From Palsa-506 sp963836355 (GTDB taxonomy: Bacteria; Actinomycetota; Actinomycetes; Streptosporangiales; Streptosporangiaceae), in contig CAWIJO010000006.1 in NCBI GenBank assembly GCA_963836355.1, forward strand, positions 248,001-312,000: a DNA stretch of 64,000 bases. Direction: 5' to 3'. This document shows, piece by piece, positions 26,006 to 34,032 of this stretch (position 1 is the stretch's first letter; every line of letters starts with the position of its first letter). The notes below the pieces were generated by a model. The model worked only from the letters and a program-made list of their open reading frames with translations, ran no database searches and was not told where the DNA came from. A program made the translations under genes and the position numbers.

Positions 26006-26778
26006 CCCATGGCCTCCAGGGATTCCGGGATGATCTGGCCGCCGTCGATCACCAGCGTCTGGCCGGTGATGTAAGCAGCCTCGTCGGTGGCGAAGAACAG
26101 CGCCGCGTTCGCGATATCCGCCACGGTGCCGAGATGCCGCATCGGGATCGCCGCCTCCATCGACCGCAGGTAGTCCGGGCCCATCCCGTCCAGCCCTTCG
26201 GTGGCGATGTTGCCGGGCAAGATGGCGTTGATCGTGATGCCATTGCGGGCGAACTCCAGCGCCGCCGAGCGGATGAAGCCAAGCTGGCCGGCCTTGCTGG
26301 CCCCGTAAGCGGTCCAGCCGGTGAACCCGGTGACCGGGCCGGTGATCGACGAAGTGACGATGACCCGGCCGCGGCCAGATTCCTGCAGCGCCGGCAGCGC
26401 CGCCGCCGTCATGAAGAAGGTGCCCTTCAGATTGACCGACAGCACGTCGTCAAGCTGCTCCGGGGTCATCTCGTCCAGCGGCGCGGCCGGGAAGATACCC
26501 GCGTTGCAGCACACCACGTCGAGCCCGCCGTGCCGGTCGCGGGCGGTGGCCACCGCCGCGGCGCAACTTGCCGGGTCGCTGACGTCTCCGGCCACGTAAT
26601 GGACGGTCCCGCCGCCCGCCGCGGTCAGCTCGGCCGCGGCCGCCTCGCCGAGCCCGGCGTCCCGGCCGGTAATCACCACCTGGGCGCCCTCGGCGGCGAA
26701 ACCGGCCGCCAGGCCCTTGCCGATGCCCTTGGTGCCGCCGGTCACCAGCACCGACCGGCCGCTGATTGACGTGAACAT
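26002..26778 (-). CDS. SDR dehydrogenase, probable (S)-1-amino-2-propanol dehydrogenase
   Basis: The protein has 258 residues, a classical SDR: TGGTKGIG (13-20) binds the cofactor, NAGI at 92-95, Ser 143/144, YGASK with Tyr158 and Lys162. It interconverts 1-amino-2-propanol and aminoacetone in RMM-type loci of Mycobacterium smegmatis, where the SDR has been characterised. ATG follows GAGGAGG. The N-terminus begins MFTSISGRSVLV with no obvious shell-targeting extension, so it may act outside the shell or be weakly targeted. Substrate assignment rests on the operon. Confidence 0.87.
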   Translation of the reverse strand: MFTSISGRSVLVTGGTKGIGKGLAAGFAAEGAQVVITGRDAGLGEAAAAELTAAGGGTVHYVAGDVSDPASCAAAVATARDRHGGLDVVCCNAGIFPAAPLDEMTPEQLDDVLSVNLKGTFFMTAAALPALQESGRGRVIVTSSITGPVTGFTGWTAYGASKAGQLGFIRSAALEFARNGITINAILPGNIATEGLDGMGPDYLRSMEAAIPMRHLGTVADIANAALFFATDEAAYITGQTLVIDGGQIIPESLEAMG

Positions 26779-26822
26779 CCAGCCTCCTCGACTCATCCGG
26801 TAGATAGCACCCGGGCAGGCGC

Positions 26823-27875
26823 CTAAGTGGTGGTGGCCAGGTACCGCTCGGCCAGGTCGCACGCGCCGGCGGTGAAGTCCGCGCCGAGCTCGCGGGCCGA
26901 GTCGGCGAACCGGTGCGAGCCGACCCAGGCAACTAGCTGCAGCCGCCGCAGCAGCACGAAGGTGGGGATCTCGGCGGCGTCCTCGGCGGGCAGCGGAGCC
27001 ACCTCGCGGTAGCCGCGCAGCCAGGCGTCGCAGAGCGCGGGTACCCGGAGATCGTGCTCGATGAAGCTCAGTGAGGCGCCGATGTCGTACAGGAACCAGC
27101 CGAAACCGCAGTCGTCGAAGTCGATGACATGCATGTCGGGCCCGCTGACCAGCAGGTTGGCCAGCCGCATGTCGGCGTGGATGAGCCCGAACACCTCCGG
27201 CCCGGTGCCGAACCTGCGCAGCCGGTCCCGGATCAGGGCGGCCGCCCGGCCGAGCGTCGCCATTTCCGCCGTGCCGACCCCGATGCCGTCCTGCCAGCGG
27301 CCCCAGCGGGGGGTAGCGCCGACACAGCAGTCGAAGTCCCAGCAGAACCTGGTGAACGAGGCCGGCCTGGTCCAGCCACGGGAATGCCGGTGCATCCGCG
27401 CGCAGATCCCGCCGAGCAGCTCGAACTTCTCGGCCAGCTGGTCCTGGGCCGGCTCGGAGCCCGGCAGCCACTCGAACAGCACGGCCTGCCGGGTAACCGG
27501 CCCGATCTCGATGTCCACCACCTCGCGGCCGTCCGCCGCCCGGAACACCGCAGGGGTGGCCAGCCCGGCGTCCCGGCGCAGCGCCTGCAGCCAGGCTAGC
27601 TCGGAGGCCACCGCGCCAGGCTGGTGGTAGCCGGTCCGGTGCACCCGCAGCACGGCGGTCCGGCCGTCGGCGGGGTCATCGACCCGGTAGGTCGCGTTCT
27701 CGGACAGGCTGAGCAGCTCCAGGTTGGCGCCCGCGGAGAACCCGAACGGGCCGAGCGCGGCCCGAGCGAACGGGTGGTAGCCGAGCAGGATCTGCTCGGG
27801 CGACTGGGCGGCGGCCGCGGCGGCTTCAGCTGCGGCCCCGGCTGATACTCCCTGGCCGGGTTCATGGCCGCTCAT
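26823..27875 (-). CDS. APH-family kinase, probable (S)-1-amino-2-propanol kinase
   Basis: The protein has 350 residues with an aminoglycoside-phosphotransferase fold. Catalytic loop IHADMRLANLL (His233, Asp235, Asn240) and metal site IDFDDCG (Asp252) are intact. RMM loci encode such a kinase, shown in M. smegmatis to phosphorylate (S)-1-amino-2-propanol. A 25-residue Ala-rich N-terminal stretch (GAAAEAAAAAAQSPEQILLGY) precedes the domain and could be a flexible tether. Start overlaps the BMC-T stop by ATGA; the SDR gene follows after 44 bp. Confidence 0.88.
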   Translation of the reverse strand: MSGHEPGQGVSAGAAAEAAAAAAQSPEQILLGYHPFARAALGPFGFSAGANLELLSLSENATYRVDDPADGRTAVLRVHRTGYHQPGAVASELAWLQALRRDAGLATPAVFRAADGREVVDIEIGPVTRQAVLFEWLPGSEPAQDQLAEKFELLGGICARMHRHSRGWTRPASFTRFCWDFDCCVGATPRWGRWQDGIGVGTAEMATLGRAAALIRDRLRRFGTGPEVFGLIHADMRLANLLVSGPDMHVIDFDDCGFGWFLYDIGASLSFIEHDLRVPALCDAWLRGYREVAPLPAEDAAEIPTFVLLRRLQLVAWVGSHRFADSARELGADFTAGACDLAERYLATTT

Positions 27876-28507
27876 TGCGCGCGTCCGGAGATGCTGCTCA
27901 GCAGCCGCTCGATCTCGGCCCTGGCCCGGTCGACGCCGTCGGTCCGGCCGGCCATGTACACCCGCCCGGACGCACCGATCATGGTGACGTCGACCAGCGT
28001 GTTCTCCGGGGCTACGTGCTCCGCCTCGTTGGCCGCCACGGCCGCGAACAGGGCCGGTGCCATCTCGCAGACCAGCAGCGACTGGCCGGGCAGCAGCATC
28101 GACGCCTGCCGGGACCGGTTGATCACCACCGCCTGCTGGTCGGTCACGTCCTCGATCACGTCGCTGTACAGCAGCCGCGGCGCCAGTTGGTCTTCGGCGC
28201 CGCGGCCGATGCCGTGCAAGATGGCCTGCCCCGCCTTCTCGACATCGGCGGCATCGCGGGAGTGCACCTCGAGCACGCCAAACTGGCGCTCGACGAACAG
28301 GATCCCGGGCTCGGCCGATGGCGCGGCGCGCAGCGCCAGGTCGGATACCCGCTCGATCGCCAGGCCAGGCGCGACCTCGACGATCAGGGCATGATCGCCC
28401 TCCAGCGGCGGGTAGCCGCGGGCCTTGGTCGGCGTGCCGAGATAGGCGGCGAACTGCGGCCGCAGGCTCGCGATCGGCAGGTAGACCCGCAGTTCGATAT
28501 CTGTCAT
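27872..28507 (-). CDS. BMC-T trimeric shell protein (tandem BMC domain), copy 1
   Basis: The protein has 211 residues, the length of two fused BMC domains. The N-terminal half begins IELRVYLPIASLRPQFAAYLGTPTKARGYPPLEG and the C-terminal half holds SMLLPGQSLLVCEMAPALFAAVAANEAEHVAPENTLVDVTMIGASGRVYMAG. It matches the RMM BMC-T type, which forms pseudohexameric tiles with a possible larger pore. It resembles the copy at 29902 (shared MLPGxSLxVxExxPAxxAxxAANEAE and MIGAxGRVY), so the two are ancient duplicates. It begins 41 bp after BMC-H and is coupled to the kinase gene. Confidence 0.9.
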   Translation of the reverse strand: MTDIELRVYLPIASLRPQFAAYLGTPTKARGYPPLEGDHALIVEVAPGLAIERVSDLALRAAPSAEPGILFVERQFGVLEVHSRDAADVEKAGQAILHGIGRGAEDQLAPRLLYSDVIEDVTDQQAVVINRSRQASMLLPGQSLLVCEMAPALFAAVAANEAEHVAPENTLVDVTMIGASGRVYMAGRTDGVDRARAEIERLLSSISGRAQ

Positions 28508-28547
28508 CGTGACTGGCTGCTAACGCCCGGCGGCGTGCCTGCTGCGC

Positions 28548-28826
28548 TCACTCCGCGACCACGAAATGCTTGCCGAGGTCCGCATGCGGCCGCGGGATGA
28601 CGTGCACCGAGATCAGCTCGCCGACGCTGGACGCGGTCTCGGCGCCGGCCTCGGTAGCCGCCTTCACCGCGCCCACGTCGCCGTTGATGATGACCGCGAC
28701 CAGCCCGTCGCCGACCTCCTGCCGCCCGACGATCACCACGTTTGCGGCCTTCACCATCGCGTCGGCCGCCGCCAGCGCGGCCACGTAGCCCTTGGTCTCG
28801 ATCATGCCAAGCGCGTTCTGTGCCAT
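28548..28826 (-). CDS. BMC-H hexameric shell protein
   Basis: The protein has 92 residues and one BMC domain: ALGMIETKGYVAALAAADAMVKAANVVIVGRQEVGDGLVAVIINGDVGAVKAATEAG. The N-terminal (A/V)LGMIETKG motif is canonical. The pore loop is expected near residues 38-42 (GRQEVGDGL region). Hexamers of this type form the shell facets. ATG has GAGGA about 10 nt upstream. It is the only single-domain hexamer in the operon. Confidence 0.96.
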   Translation of the reverse strand: MAQNALGMIETKGYVAALAAADAMVKAANVVIVGRQEVGDGLVAVIINGDVGAVKAATEAGAETASSVGELISVHVIPRPHADLGKHFVVAE

Positions 28827-28883
28827 CTGAGTCGTCCTCTCGGTCTCGCCCCGGGCCAGTGCCGGATACCAGATAGGCCTTTC

Positions 28884-29192
28884 TTAACGGGTCTTCGATG
28901 ACCGGTCCCGGCGGTTCTTGCCGGGTCCGGCCTGGCCGGCCGCAGGCGGCGCCGACGGCTCGTCGATCGCCCCGATGATGAGCGCGTCGACCGGGGGCCG
29001 GCCCGGCAGCCAGCCGGATGCGACCGAGCCCTGCGCGACGAGCACCAGCTCGCCCTGGCCGCTGCCGAGCACGTCGAAGGCGACCAGCCGATCGCCGGAC
29101 CCGGTCACCTCCACCTCCAGGAACGCGCCGCTCGGCAGCCCGTCGATCCGCTTAGTGGACCAGACGTTCCCGACGACTGTTGCTTGCAGCAT
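28884..29192 (-). CDS. BMC-P pentameric vertex protein (EutN/CcmL family)
   Basis: The protein has 102 residues. It begins MLQATVVGNVWSTKRIDGLPSGAFLEVEV, continues VAFDVLGSGQGELVLVAQGS and VDALIIGAIDEP, the pattern of the pentameric vertex proteins that cap icosahedral corners. Start ATG at 29192 overlaps the preceding stop (TGATG) and follows AAGGAG. The C-terminal tail after IIGAIDE (PSAPPAAGQAGPGKNRRD) is longer than the family core and may face the cytosol or an enzyme. Confidence 0.95.
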   Translation of the reverse strand: MLQATVVGNVWSTKRIDGLPSGAFLEVEVTGSGDRLVAFDVLGSGQGELVLVAQGSVASGWLPGRPPVDALIIGAIDEPSAPPAAGQAGPGKNRRDRSSKTR

Positions 29193-29905
29193 CACCGCTC
29201 CTTCTCCACGGGGACGCCGAGCGCCCGTGCCTTGTCCCTGGCCAGCGGGGTCAGCACGGCGCGGGGGCCGAGCACTATCCGCTGGCCGGCCTTCGCCGCC
29301 GCGAGCACGGCCCGCTCGGTCACCGCGCCCTTCTCGACCCGCCGGACGGCCAGCGGCGGCCCGGCCTGCGGCCCGCCGCCGCGGCCGGCCAACCGGCTGC
29401 CACCGGGCCCATCGCCGCTGCGAGCCTGGCCGGCCAGGGTAAACCGGAGCCGCCCGGCCAGCATGTCCGCCCGCCGCTGCGGCTCTTCAGCCAGCCGCAG
29501 CACTTCAGCCACAAACGCCCGCAGCTCCGCGTCGGTGGTCAGCCGTACCGCCCGCACCGCGCCGCCAGTGCCGTCCGCAGCCGACCAATTCGCCGTCGCC
29601 GGGCCGATGTCCGCAACTCTGTCGCCACTCGCAACTCTGTCCCCATCCGCCGCCCTGCTCCCCGGCTCGCTGGCCCGCGCAACCGGCTGACCGGGCTCGG
29701 GGGGGATCAGCTCGGCGAGGACCTCGCGCACTAGGCGGCGGAGTTCGGCGGGGGCGGGCAGGGCGGCGGGGGCGGGCAGGGCGGCGGGGGCGGGCAGGGC
29801 GGCGGGGGCGGGCAGGGCGGCGGGGGCGGGCAGGGCGGCGGGGGCGGGCAGGGCGGCGGGGGCGGGCAGGGCGGCGGTGGCGGGCAAGTCGGCAGGATTC
29901 GTCAT
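29192..29905 (-). CDS. Microcompartment-associated linker/scaffold protein (RMM type)
   Basis: The protein has 237 residues with three parts. An N-terminal linker has seven perfect ALPAPA hexapeptides; an amphipathic helix (ELRRLVREVLAELI, about 54-67) resembles encapsulation peptides of BMC cargo; a variable middle precedes LTTDAELRAFVAEVLRLAEEPQRR and a C-terminal motif VTERAVLAAAKAGQRIVLGPRAVLTPLARDKARALG that resembles segments in other BMC-locus proteins. RMM loci of mycobacteria carry a gene in the same position. It is coupled at both ends (ATGA and TGATG overlaps). I expect a structural or assembly role. Confidence 0.75.
   Translation of the reverse strand: MTNPADLPATAALPAPAALPAPAALPAPAALPAPAALPAPAALPAPAALPAPAELRRLVREVLAELIPPEPGQPVARASEPGSRAADGDRVASGDRVADIGPATANWSAADGTGGAVRAVRLTTDAELRAFVAEVLRLAEEPQRRADMLAGRLRFTLAGQARSGDGPGGSRLAGRGGGPQAGPPLAVRRVEKGAVTERAVLAAAKAGQRIVLGPRAVLTPLARDKARALGVPVEKER
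29747..29890 (-). repeat. 18-bp tandem repeat coding ALPAPA (seven perfect copies plus one degenerate)
   Basis: The unit GGCGGGGGCGGGCAGGGC (plus strand) is repeated without change seven times and once with changes. Perfect identity between copies implies recent expansion. It lengthens the linker before a helix in the microcompartment scaffold protein. Confidence 0.96.
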
Positions 29906-30504
29906 GCTGGATTGCCTAGCAGGGCGGTGGCGGCGTCGGCGGCCTGCCGGACATCGTCTTCCAGGCCGGACAGGTAAACCCGGCCGGTGGCGCCGATCAT
30001 CCGGTAGTCGACGATCTTGATCTGCGCCGCCTTCTCCGCCTCATTCGCGGCCAGGATCGCATAAGAGGCCGGCTGCAGCTCGAACACGAACAGCGACTCT
30101 CCCGGCAGCACCATCGAGCCCAGCTTGTTCCGGTTCACCAGGAACGCATGCTGGGCGTCGATCCTGGTCATCGTCCTGGCCGCCAGCACCTGCGGCCGGG
30201 TAGCGCTGTCCGCGCTGAGCCCGAGGGAGGCGAGCACGGCGCTGCTGGCCGCCTGCACGGCGTCGGTCGTGCCGTGCAGCTCCAGGTAGCCGAACTGCCG
30301 TTCCACCACCAGGATGCCGGCCTGCACGTCGGCCTCCTTGAGCGCGACATCGGTCAGCGGCTCGATGTCCAGGCCGGGGGCAATCTCGATGACGCGGGCG
30401 GCCATCCGCAGCCGGGGCGGGCAGCCGCGCACCCAGCTGCCCAGGTAGCACATGGTCTGCGGTTGCAGCTGGTCAAGGAAGATGAACGATCGCAGCTCGG
30501 CCAT
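29902..30504 (-). CDS. BMC-T shell protein, copy 2
   Basis: The protein has 200 residues with two BMC domains. It starts MAELRSFIFLDQLQPQTMCYLGSWVRGCPPRLRM and has GILVVERQFGYLELHG midway, then GSMVLPGESLFVFELQPASYAILAANEAEKAAQIKIVDYRMIGATGRVYLSG. It is homologous to the copy at 27872 (compare GILFVERQFGVLEVHS). Mycobacterial RMM loci also carry two BMC-T types, so the shell set is complete: 2 BMC-T, 1 BMC-H, 1 BMC-P. It lies 4 bp after the aldehyde dehydrogenase stop. Confidence 0.92.
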   Translation of the reverse strand: MAELRSFIFLDQLQPQTMCYLGSWVRGCPPRLRMAARVIEIAPGLDIEPLTDVALKEADVQAGILVVERQFGYLELHGTTDAVQAASSAVLASLGLSADSATRPQVLAARTMTRIDAQHAFLVNRNKLGSMVLPGESLFVFELQPASYAILAANEAEKAAQIKIVDYRMIGATGRVYLSGLEDDVRQAADAATALLGNPA

Positions 30505-30508
30505 CTCG

Positions 30509-32179
30509 TCAGCCCCTGATGAGCTGTTGCAGCTCTTCGATGATCAGCGCCCTGAGCTGCTCCCGGACAGCATCGGACAGGCCGGCCGCAGCAGGCTGCC
30601 CTGCGTCCGGAACGCCCGGCGAGCCGTGGCCGGCGACTGCTAGCGCACCGGGCCCGCCGTCGGCATCCGCGCGGCTGGACTGAGCGGCCGGCAGGTTCGA
30701 CGCCATCGGATAGGCCGGGACGGGGCCGCCCGGCGACTGGCCCGCGGTGATTCCCTCGAAGTCGTGGAACCGCGCGGCCCCGGCCGCTTGGTAGGCGACC
30801 CTGGTCCAGTTGACCAGATGGCGCGGCTCCAGGTTCTCGCCAATCGAGCTGTGCCCGGCGAAGCCGGTGCCCAGCGTCATCGACGGCGCCAGGTTCGTGT
30901 CCAGGCCGGAACTGCCGGTGCTGCTGCCCGCGTTGACCGCGATCCGCAGCACCGGAACCCGCTCGGCGAACCGCATGATCGTCCGCGGATCGTGGCTGTG
31001 CACGGCCGCCGAATGGCCGGCCCCGCCAATCCTGACCACGGCGCGGGCGGCCTCGATGCCGCGCGCCGCCGAGCCGGCCCGGACCAGGCCGAGCACCGGG
31101 CAGAGCTTCTCGCTGGCGAACTTCTCCTCGGGCAGCACCAGGTCGAACGGCGCGAGCAGCACCCGGGTACGCGGCGGTACCCGCAGCCCGGCCCGGGCGG
31201 CGATCCAGGCGGCATCCTTGCCGATCGCCTCGCCGTTGAGGCGGCCGGCCGGGAACAGGTAGTCGCGCAGCTTGTCGCGTCCGGCCTCGTCGAGCAGCAC
31301 GGCGTGGCGGCGCTGCATCTCCCTGAGCAGCCGGTCGGACACCGTGTCCTCGACGACGAGCACCGACTCGTTGGTGCAGAGCACCGAGTTGTCGAAGGCC
31401 TTGCTCTCGGTGATCAGCTGCGCCGCGGCGGCCAGGTCTGCGGTGGCGTCAACCAGGACGGGCACGTTGCCGGGGCCGACGCCGAGTGCCGGGTTGCCGG
31501 AGCGGTGCGCGGCACGGACCATGGCGGTGCCACCGGTGGCCACGATCACGCTGGTCACCGGGTCCGCCATCAGCGTCTCGATCAGCCGGACCGTGACGTC
31601 CTCGACGACGCCGATGGTGCCGTCCGGCGCGCCGGACTCGGTGGCGGCCGCGGCCAGCAACCTGGCCGCGTCGCCGCAGCATTCCCTCGCCATCGGGTGC
31701 GGGCTGATCACTATCGCGTTGCGGGTCAGCAGCGCCAGGATGACTTTGAAGAAGACGCTGCAGACCGGGTTGGTGGATGGGGTGAGCGCCAGGATGACGC
31801 CGGCCGGCCGGGGCAGCGAGACGATCTTGGCATCCGCGTCCACGCGAGGGCTGACGTAGTCCTCGCCGGAGTAGCGCTCGAAGACACCAAGAGAGCACGC
31901 CTCGTTCTTCCTGGTCTTGTGCTCTACCACGCCGAAGCCGGTCTCCTTGACGGCCCAGTCGGCATAGCGGGCCGCCTGCGCGTGCGCCGTCGTGGCGACC
32001 GCCTCGGCGATCCGCAGCACGGACGGCCGGTCGTACTCGGCGAAGGCACCCGCCGCCCAGTGCGCCCTGGCCAGCATCTGCCGGGCCCGGTGCGTCGCGG
32101 TGGCCGGGCTGACGGCGGCCGGGCTGACGGCGGCCGGGCTGACCGTAGCGGGGCCGGCGGCCGCGGCGGGCGTCGTCAC
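30509..32179 (-). CDS. CoA-acylating aldehyde dehydrogenase of the microcompartment
   Basis: The protein has 556 residues. The core has LALTPSTNPVCSVFFK (Rossmann), VIVATGGTAMVRAAHRSGNPALGVGPGNVPVLVD and catalytic Cys268 in NSVLCTNESVL, the arrangement of BMC-type acylating aldehyde dehydrogenases (PduP/EutE-like). The last 22 residues (GLSDAVREQLRALIIEEL...) form an amphipathic helix after a disordered Pro/Gly linker, a typical encapsulation peptide placed at the C-terminus. It should convert propanal to propionyl-CoA with NAD. GTG start overlaps the aminotransferase stop. Three PAAVS-type repeats lie near the start. Confidence 0.93.
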   Translation of the reverse strand: MTTPAAAAGPATVSPAAVSPAAVSPATATHRARQMLARAHWAAGAFAEYDRPSVLRIAEAVATTAHAQAARYADWAVKETGFGVVEHKTRKNEACSLGVFERYSGEDYVSPRVDADAKIVSLPRPAGVILALTPSTNPVCSVFFKVILALLTRNAIVISPHPMARECCGDAARLLAAAATESGAPDGTIGVVEDVTVRLIETLMADPVTSVIVATGGTAMVRAAHRSGNPALGVGPGNVPVLVDATADLAAAAQLITESKAFDNSVLCTNESVLVVEDTVSDRLLREMQRRHAVLLDEAGRDKLRDYLFPAGRLNGEAIGKDAAWIAARAGLRVPPRTRVLLAPFDLVLPEEKFASEKLCPVLGLVRAGSAARGIEAARAVVRIGGAGHSAAVHSHDPRTIMRFAERVPVLRIAVNAGSSTGSSGLDTNLAPSMTLGTGFAGHSSIGENLEPRHLVNWTRVAYQAAGAARFHDFEGITAGQSPGGPVPAYPMASNLPAAQSSRADADGGPGALAVAGHGSPGVPDAGQPAAAGLSDAVREQLRALIIEELQQLIRG

Positions 32180-33465
32180 CGTCGGCTGCCCGCTGGAATC
32201 CGCCGCAGCTCGGCCCTGGCGCGGCCGATCCCGGCCTCGGTCCGCTCCAGCAGCTCCTCGCAGAGCTCAGGGGTCATCAGCAGGCCTGGCTTGTACTGCA
32301 GCACCCGCGGATCCAGGGTCGAGAAGATCGCCCAGACGCCGGTCCGGTACAGCTGCCGCATGACGTACTTCGCCCCTTCCGGGTGGTCGAACTCCAGGCC
32401 CATCACAACGCCGTTCTGCCGGATCCCGGTGAACCAGTCCGGGTAGCTGGCCCGGATGGCGCGCAGGCCGCGGCCGATGAGGTCGGCAATGTAGTGCACC
32501 ATTGACCTGGTGGCCGGCCGGCTGCGAATCTCCAGGGTCTGCAGCGCCGCGACGCAGCCGAGCTCGGCGCCGCCGAAGCTGGAGATGTGCGCGAAGCCGT
32601 CCTCGGTGAGCCAGCCCGCGCACTGCTCGCTGACCAGCACGGCGGCGATCGGGTACATCCCGCCGGACAGCCCCTTGCCGGTGACCAGGATGTCCGGCTC
32701 GATGCCATGCTTGGTGATCGCCCACATCTCCCCGGTGCGCATCAGCCCGGTCTGCACCTCGTCGGCGATGTAGAGCGTGCCGTGCCGCTCGCAGAGCGCC
32801 TTGACCGCTTCCAGGTAGCCCGGCAACGGAAGCGGGAAACCATATGTGGCCGGGATCGTTTCCATGATCACCGCGGCCACGTCATGGCCGGCCAGTGCCG
32901 CCTCCATCGCCCCGATGTCGTTGAACGGCACCTGACTGAACTCATCCGGCCGGTCGGACAGGAACAGCCGGGAGAACCGGTCGTCGCCGGTGGCCACCGC
33001 GAGCCCGGTGTGGCCGTGGTAGGCCTTCATGATCGAGACGATCTTGCGCCGCTTGGTGGCGTGCCGCGCGGTCTTCAGCGCGATGTCGATCGCCTCGCCG
33101 CCGCCGCTGCCGTAGACCACCTTGGTGAGGTTCGGCGGGGCGGTGCGGATCAGCGCCTCGGCCAGCGCCGCCCGGGCGCTGGACGGGAAATGATGGTTGC
33201 CGATGTCGAAGGATTCCATCCCGGTGGTGATGGCCTCGACGAGCTCGGGATTGCGGTGCCCGAGGTTGTAGGTGCCGCCGTTCAGGTGCACGTCGATCAG
33301 GCGCAAGCCGGACATGTCCCAGATGAAGTAGCTCTCCCGGCGGTCGATGACCAGGTCAACGCCGGTCTCGGCCCAGAAGTCCGTCTTGCCCGGGTTCCAG
33401 TACTCTCGGGACTTCGCCAGGACCTCGGCCTTGGACTGCATGCTGAAGACGTCGTAGTCGTGCAT
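32176..33465 (-). CDS. Class III aminotransferase family PLP enzyme, probable amino-alcohol-phosphate phospholyase
   Basis: The protein has 429 residues. PLP-binding Lys lies in TGKGLSGGMYPIAAV (near residue 265), the Asp in LYIADEVQTGLMRTG, and substrate-side YGSGGGEAIDIALKTAR at about 116. In RMM loci this fold is thought to act not as a transaminase but as a phospholyase, removing phosphate and ammonia from 1-amino-2-propanol phosphate to give propanal, as its relatives AGXT2L1/L2 do on phosphoethanolamine and phosphohydroxylysine. It is the first gene of the operon, with a good promoter candidate 43-71 bp upstream. Confidence 0.9.
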   Translation of the reverse strand: MHDYDVFSMQSKAEVLAKSREYWNPGKTDFWAETGVDLVIDRRESYFIWDMSGLRLIDVHLNGGTYNLGHRNPELVEAITTGMESFDIGNHHFPSSARAALAEALIRTAPPNLTKVVYGSGGGEAIDIALKTARHATKRRKIVSIMKAYHGHTGLAVATGDDRFSRLFLSDRPDEFSQVPFNDIGAMEAALAGHDVAAVIMETIPATYGFPLPLPGYLEAVKALCERHGTLYIADEVQTGLMRTGEMWAITKHGIEPDILVTGKGLSGGMYPIAAVLVSEQCAGWLTEDGFAHISSFGGAELGCVAALQTLEIRSRPATRSMVHYIADLIGRGLRAIRASYPDWFTGIRQNGVVMGLEFDHPEGAKYVMRQLYRTGVWAIFSTLDPRVLQYKPGLLMTPELCEELLERTEAGIGRARAELRRIPAGSRR

Positions 33466-33507
33466 CGCCCCGCCCTCGTGGCCGGCCGAAAACCCATAAC
33501 AGACCAG

Positions 33508-33536
33508 ATCATTGATCGGTCGGACCTAATAGTCAA
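33508..33536 (-). promoter_or_regulatory. Promoter with embedded operator for the microcompartment operon
   Basis: Minus strand: -35 TTGACT (33531-33536), 17-bp spacer, -10 AATGAT (33508-33513). The spacer contains GGTCCGACC (33518-33526), a 4+1+4 palindrome suited to a GntR/HutC dimer. A repressor bound there would block RNA polymerase. The Shine-Dalgarno GAGG before the aminotransferase follows about 30 bp downstream. Confidence 0.6.
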
Positions 33537-33573
33537 GAGGGAGATTTAGCCCATTTCCTGCTGACCGAAAGTC

Positions 33574-33603
33574 TTGTCAGCCCAGAAATCGTCATGTTAC
33601 GGT
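33574..33603 (+). promoter_or_regulatory. Candidate promoter of the divergent kinase operon
   Basis: TTGTCA, an 18-bp spacer and TACGGT read on the plus strand. It is 38 bp from the microcompartment promoter, so a regulator binding between could affect both directions. Confidence 0.4.
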
Positions 33604-33633
33604 CGGGGTCCGTCGGGCGACAGGAGCGTGCCG

Positions 33634-33888
33634 ATGACGCTGTTAAGCGGTCTCTGGCGAGCTCGCCACGCACAGTCTGCCCCGGAAATATCCCAGCAAG
33701 CCGACCTCGTGCCGGCGGCCACAGGCTGCCGTCATGGGTCCGACCGTAATGCCGTCCGGCAACCCGGCGGTCGCATCCCCCTCGACCTGCTGGTGGTGCT
33801 GCTCGGGGTGGGCGGCGCGTTCCACCTGAAGGCCAGGAACCGGGCGAAGTACGAGTCCGCCGGGCGGCTCATCAACGAGGGCCTCTGA
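33634..33888 (+). CDS. Small hypothetical protein, possible permease remnant
   Basis: The product has 84 residues; ATG follows AGGAG at 7 nt. The first half is low in hydrophobic residues and looks atypical; the second half has one membrane helix (LDLLVVLLGVGGAFHL) and KARNRAKYESAGRLINEGL, which resembles the C-terminus of amino-acid permeases. RMM loci often include a permease, and none is intact here, so this may be the scar of one. Its TGA overlaps the ATG of the next small frame. Confidence 0.45.
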   Translation: MTLLSGLWRARHAQSAPEISQQADLVPAATGCRHGSDRNAVRQPGGRIPLDLLVVLLGVGGAFHLKARNRAKYESAGRLINEGL

Positions 33889-34028
33889 TGCCGGGCCCCG
33901 TGCCGCGGCGGAGCACAGTGGCCGGGCTGGCCGCCGCTACCGTCCAGCTGATGCGGCTGGTGGGATCCCAGTGCTGCGTGGAACGGGCCGATGCCGCCAT
34001 GCGGCGCAGTGCCGGCCGGGAGCGATAG
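33888..34028 (+). CDS. Possible 46-residue peptide in the kinase operon leader
   Basis: ATG overlaps the preceding stop (TGATG) and the stop lies 4 bp before the kinase ATG. The sequence MPGPVPRRSTVAGLAAATVQ has no recognisable domain. Position suggests translational coupling; protein-level reality is unproven. Confidence 0.3.
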   Translation: MPGPVPRRSTVAGLAAATVQLMRLVGSQCCVERADAAMRRSAGRER

Positions 34029-34032
34029 AGCC

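Noticed and set aside
30764..32446. A 560-codon plus-strand frame opposite the aldehyde dehydrogenase
   Set aside because: Low-complexity Arg/Gly/Val composition and no start context; the minus strand has catalytic motifs in place.
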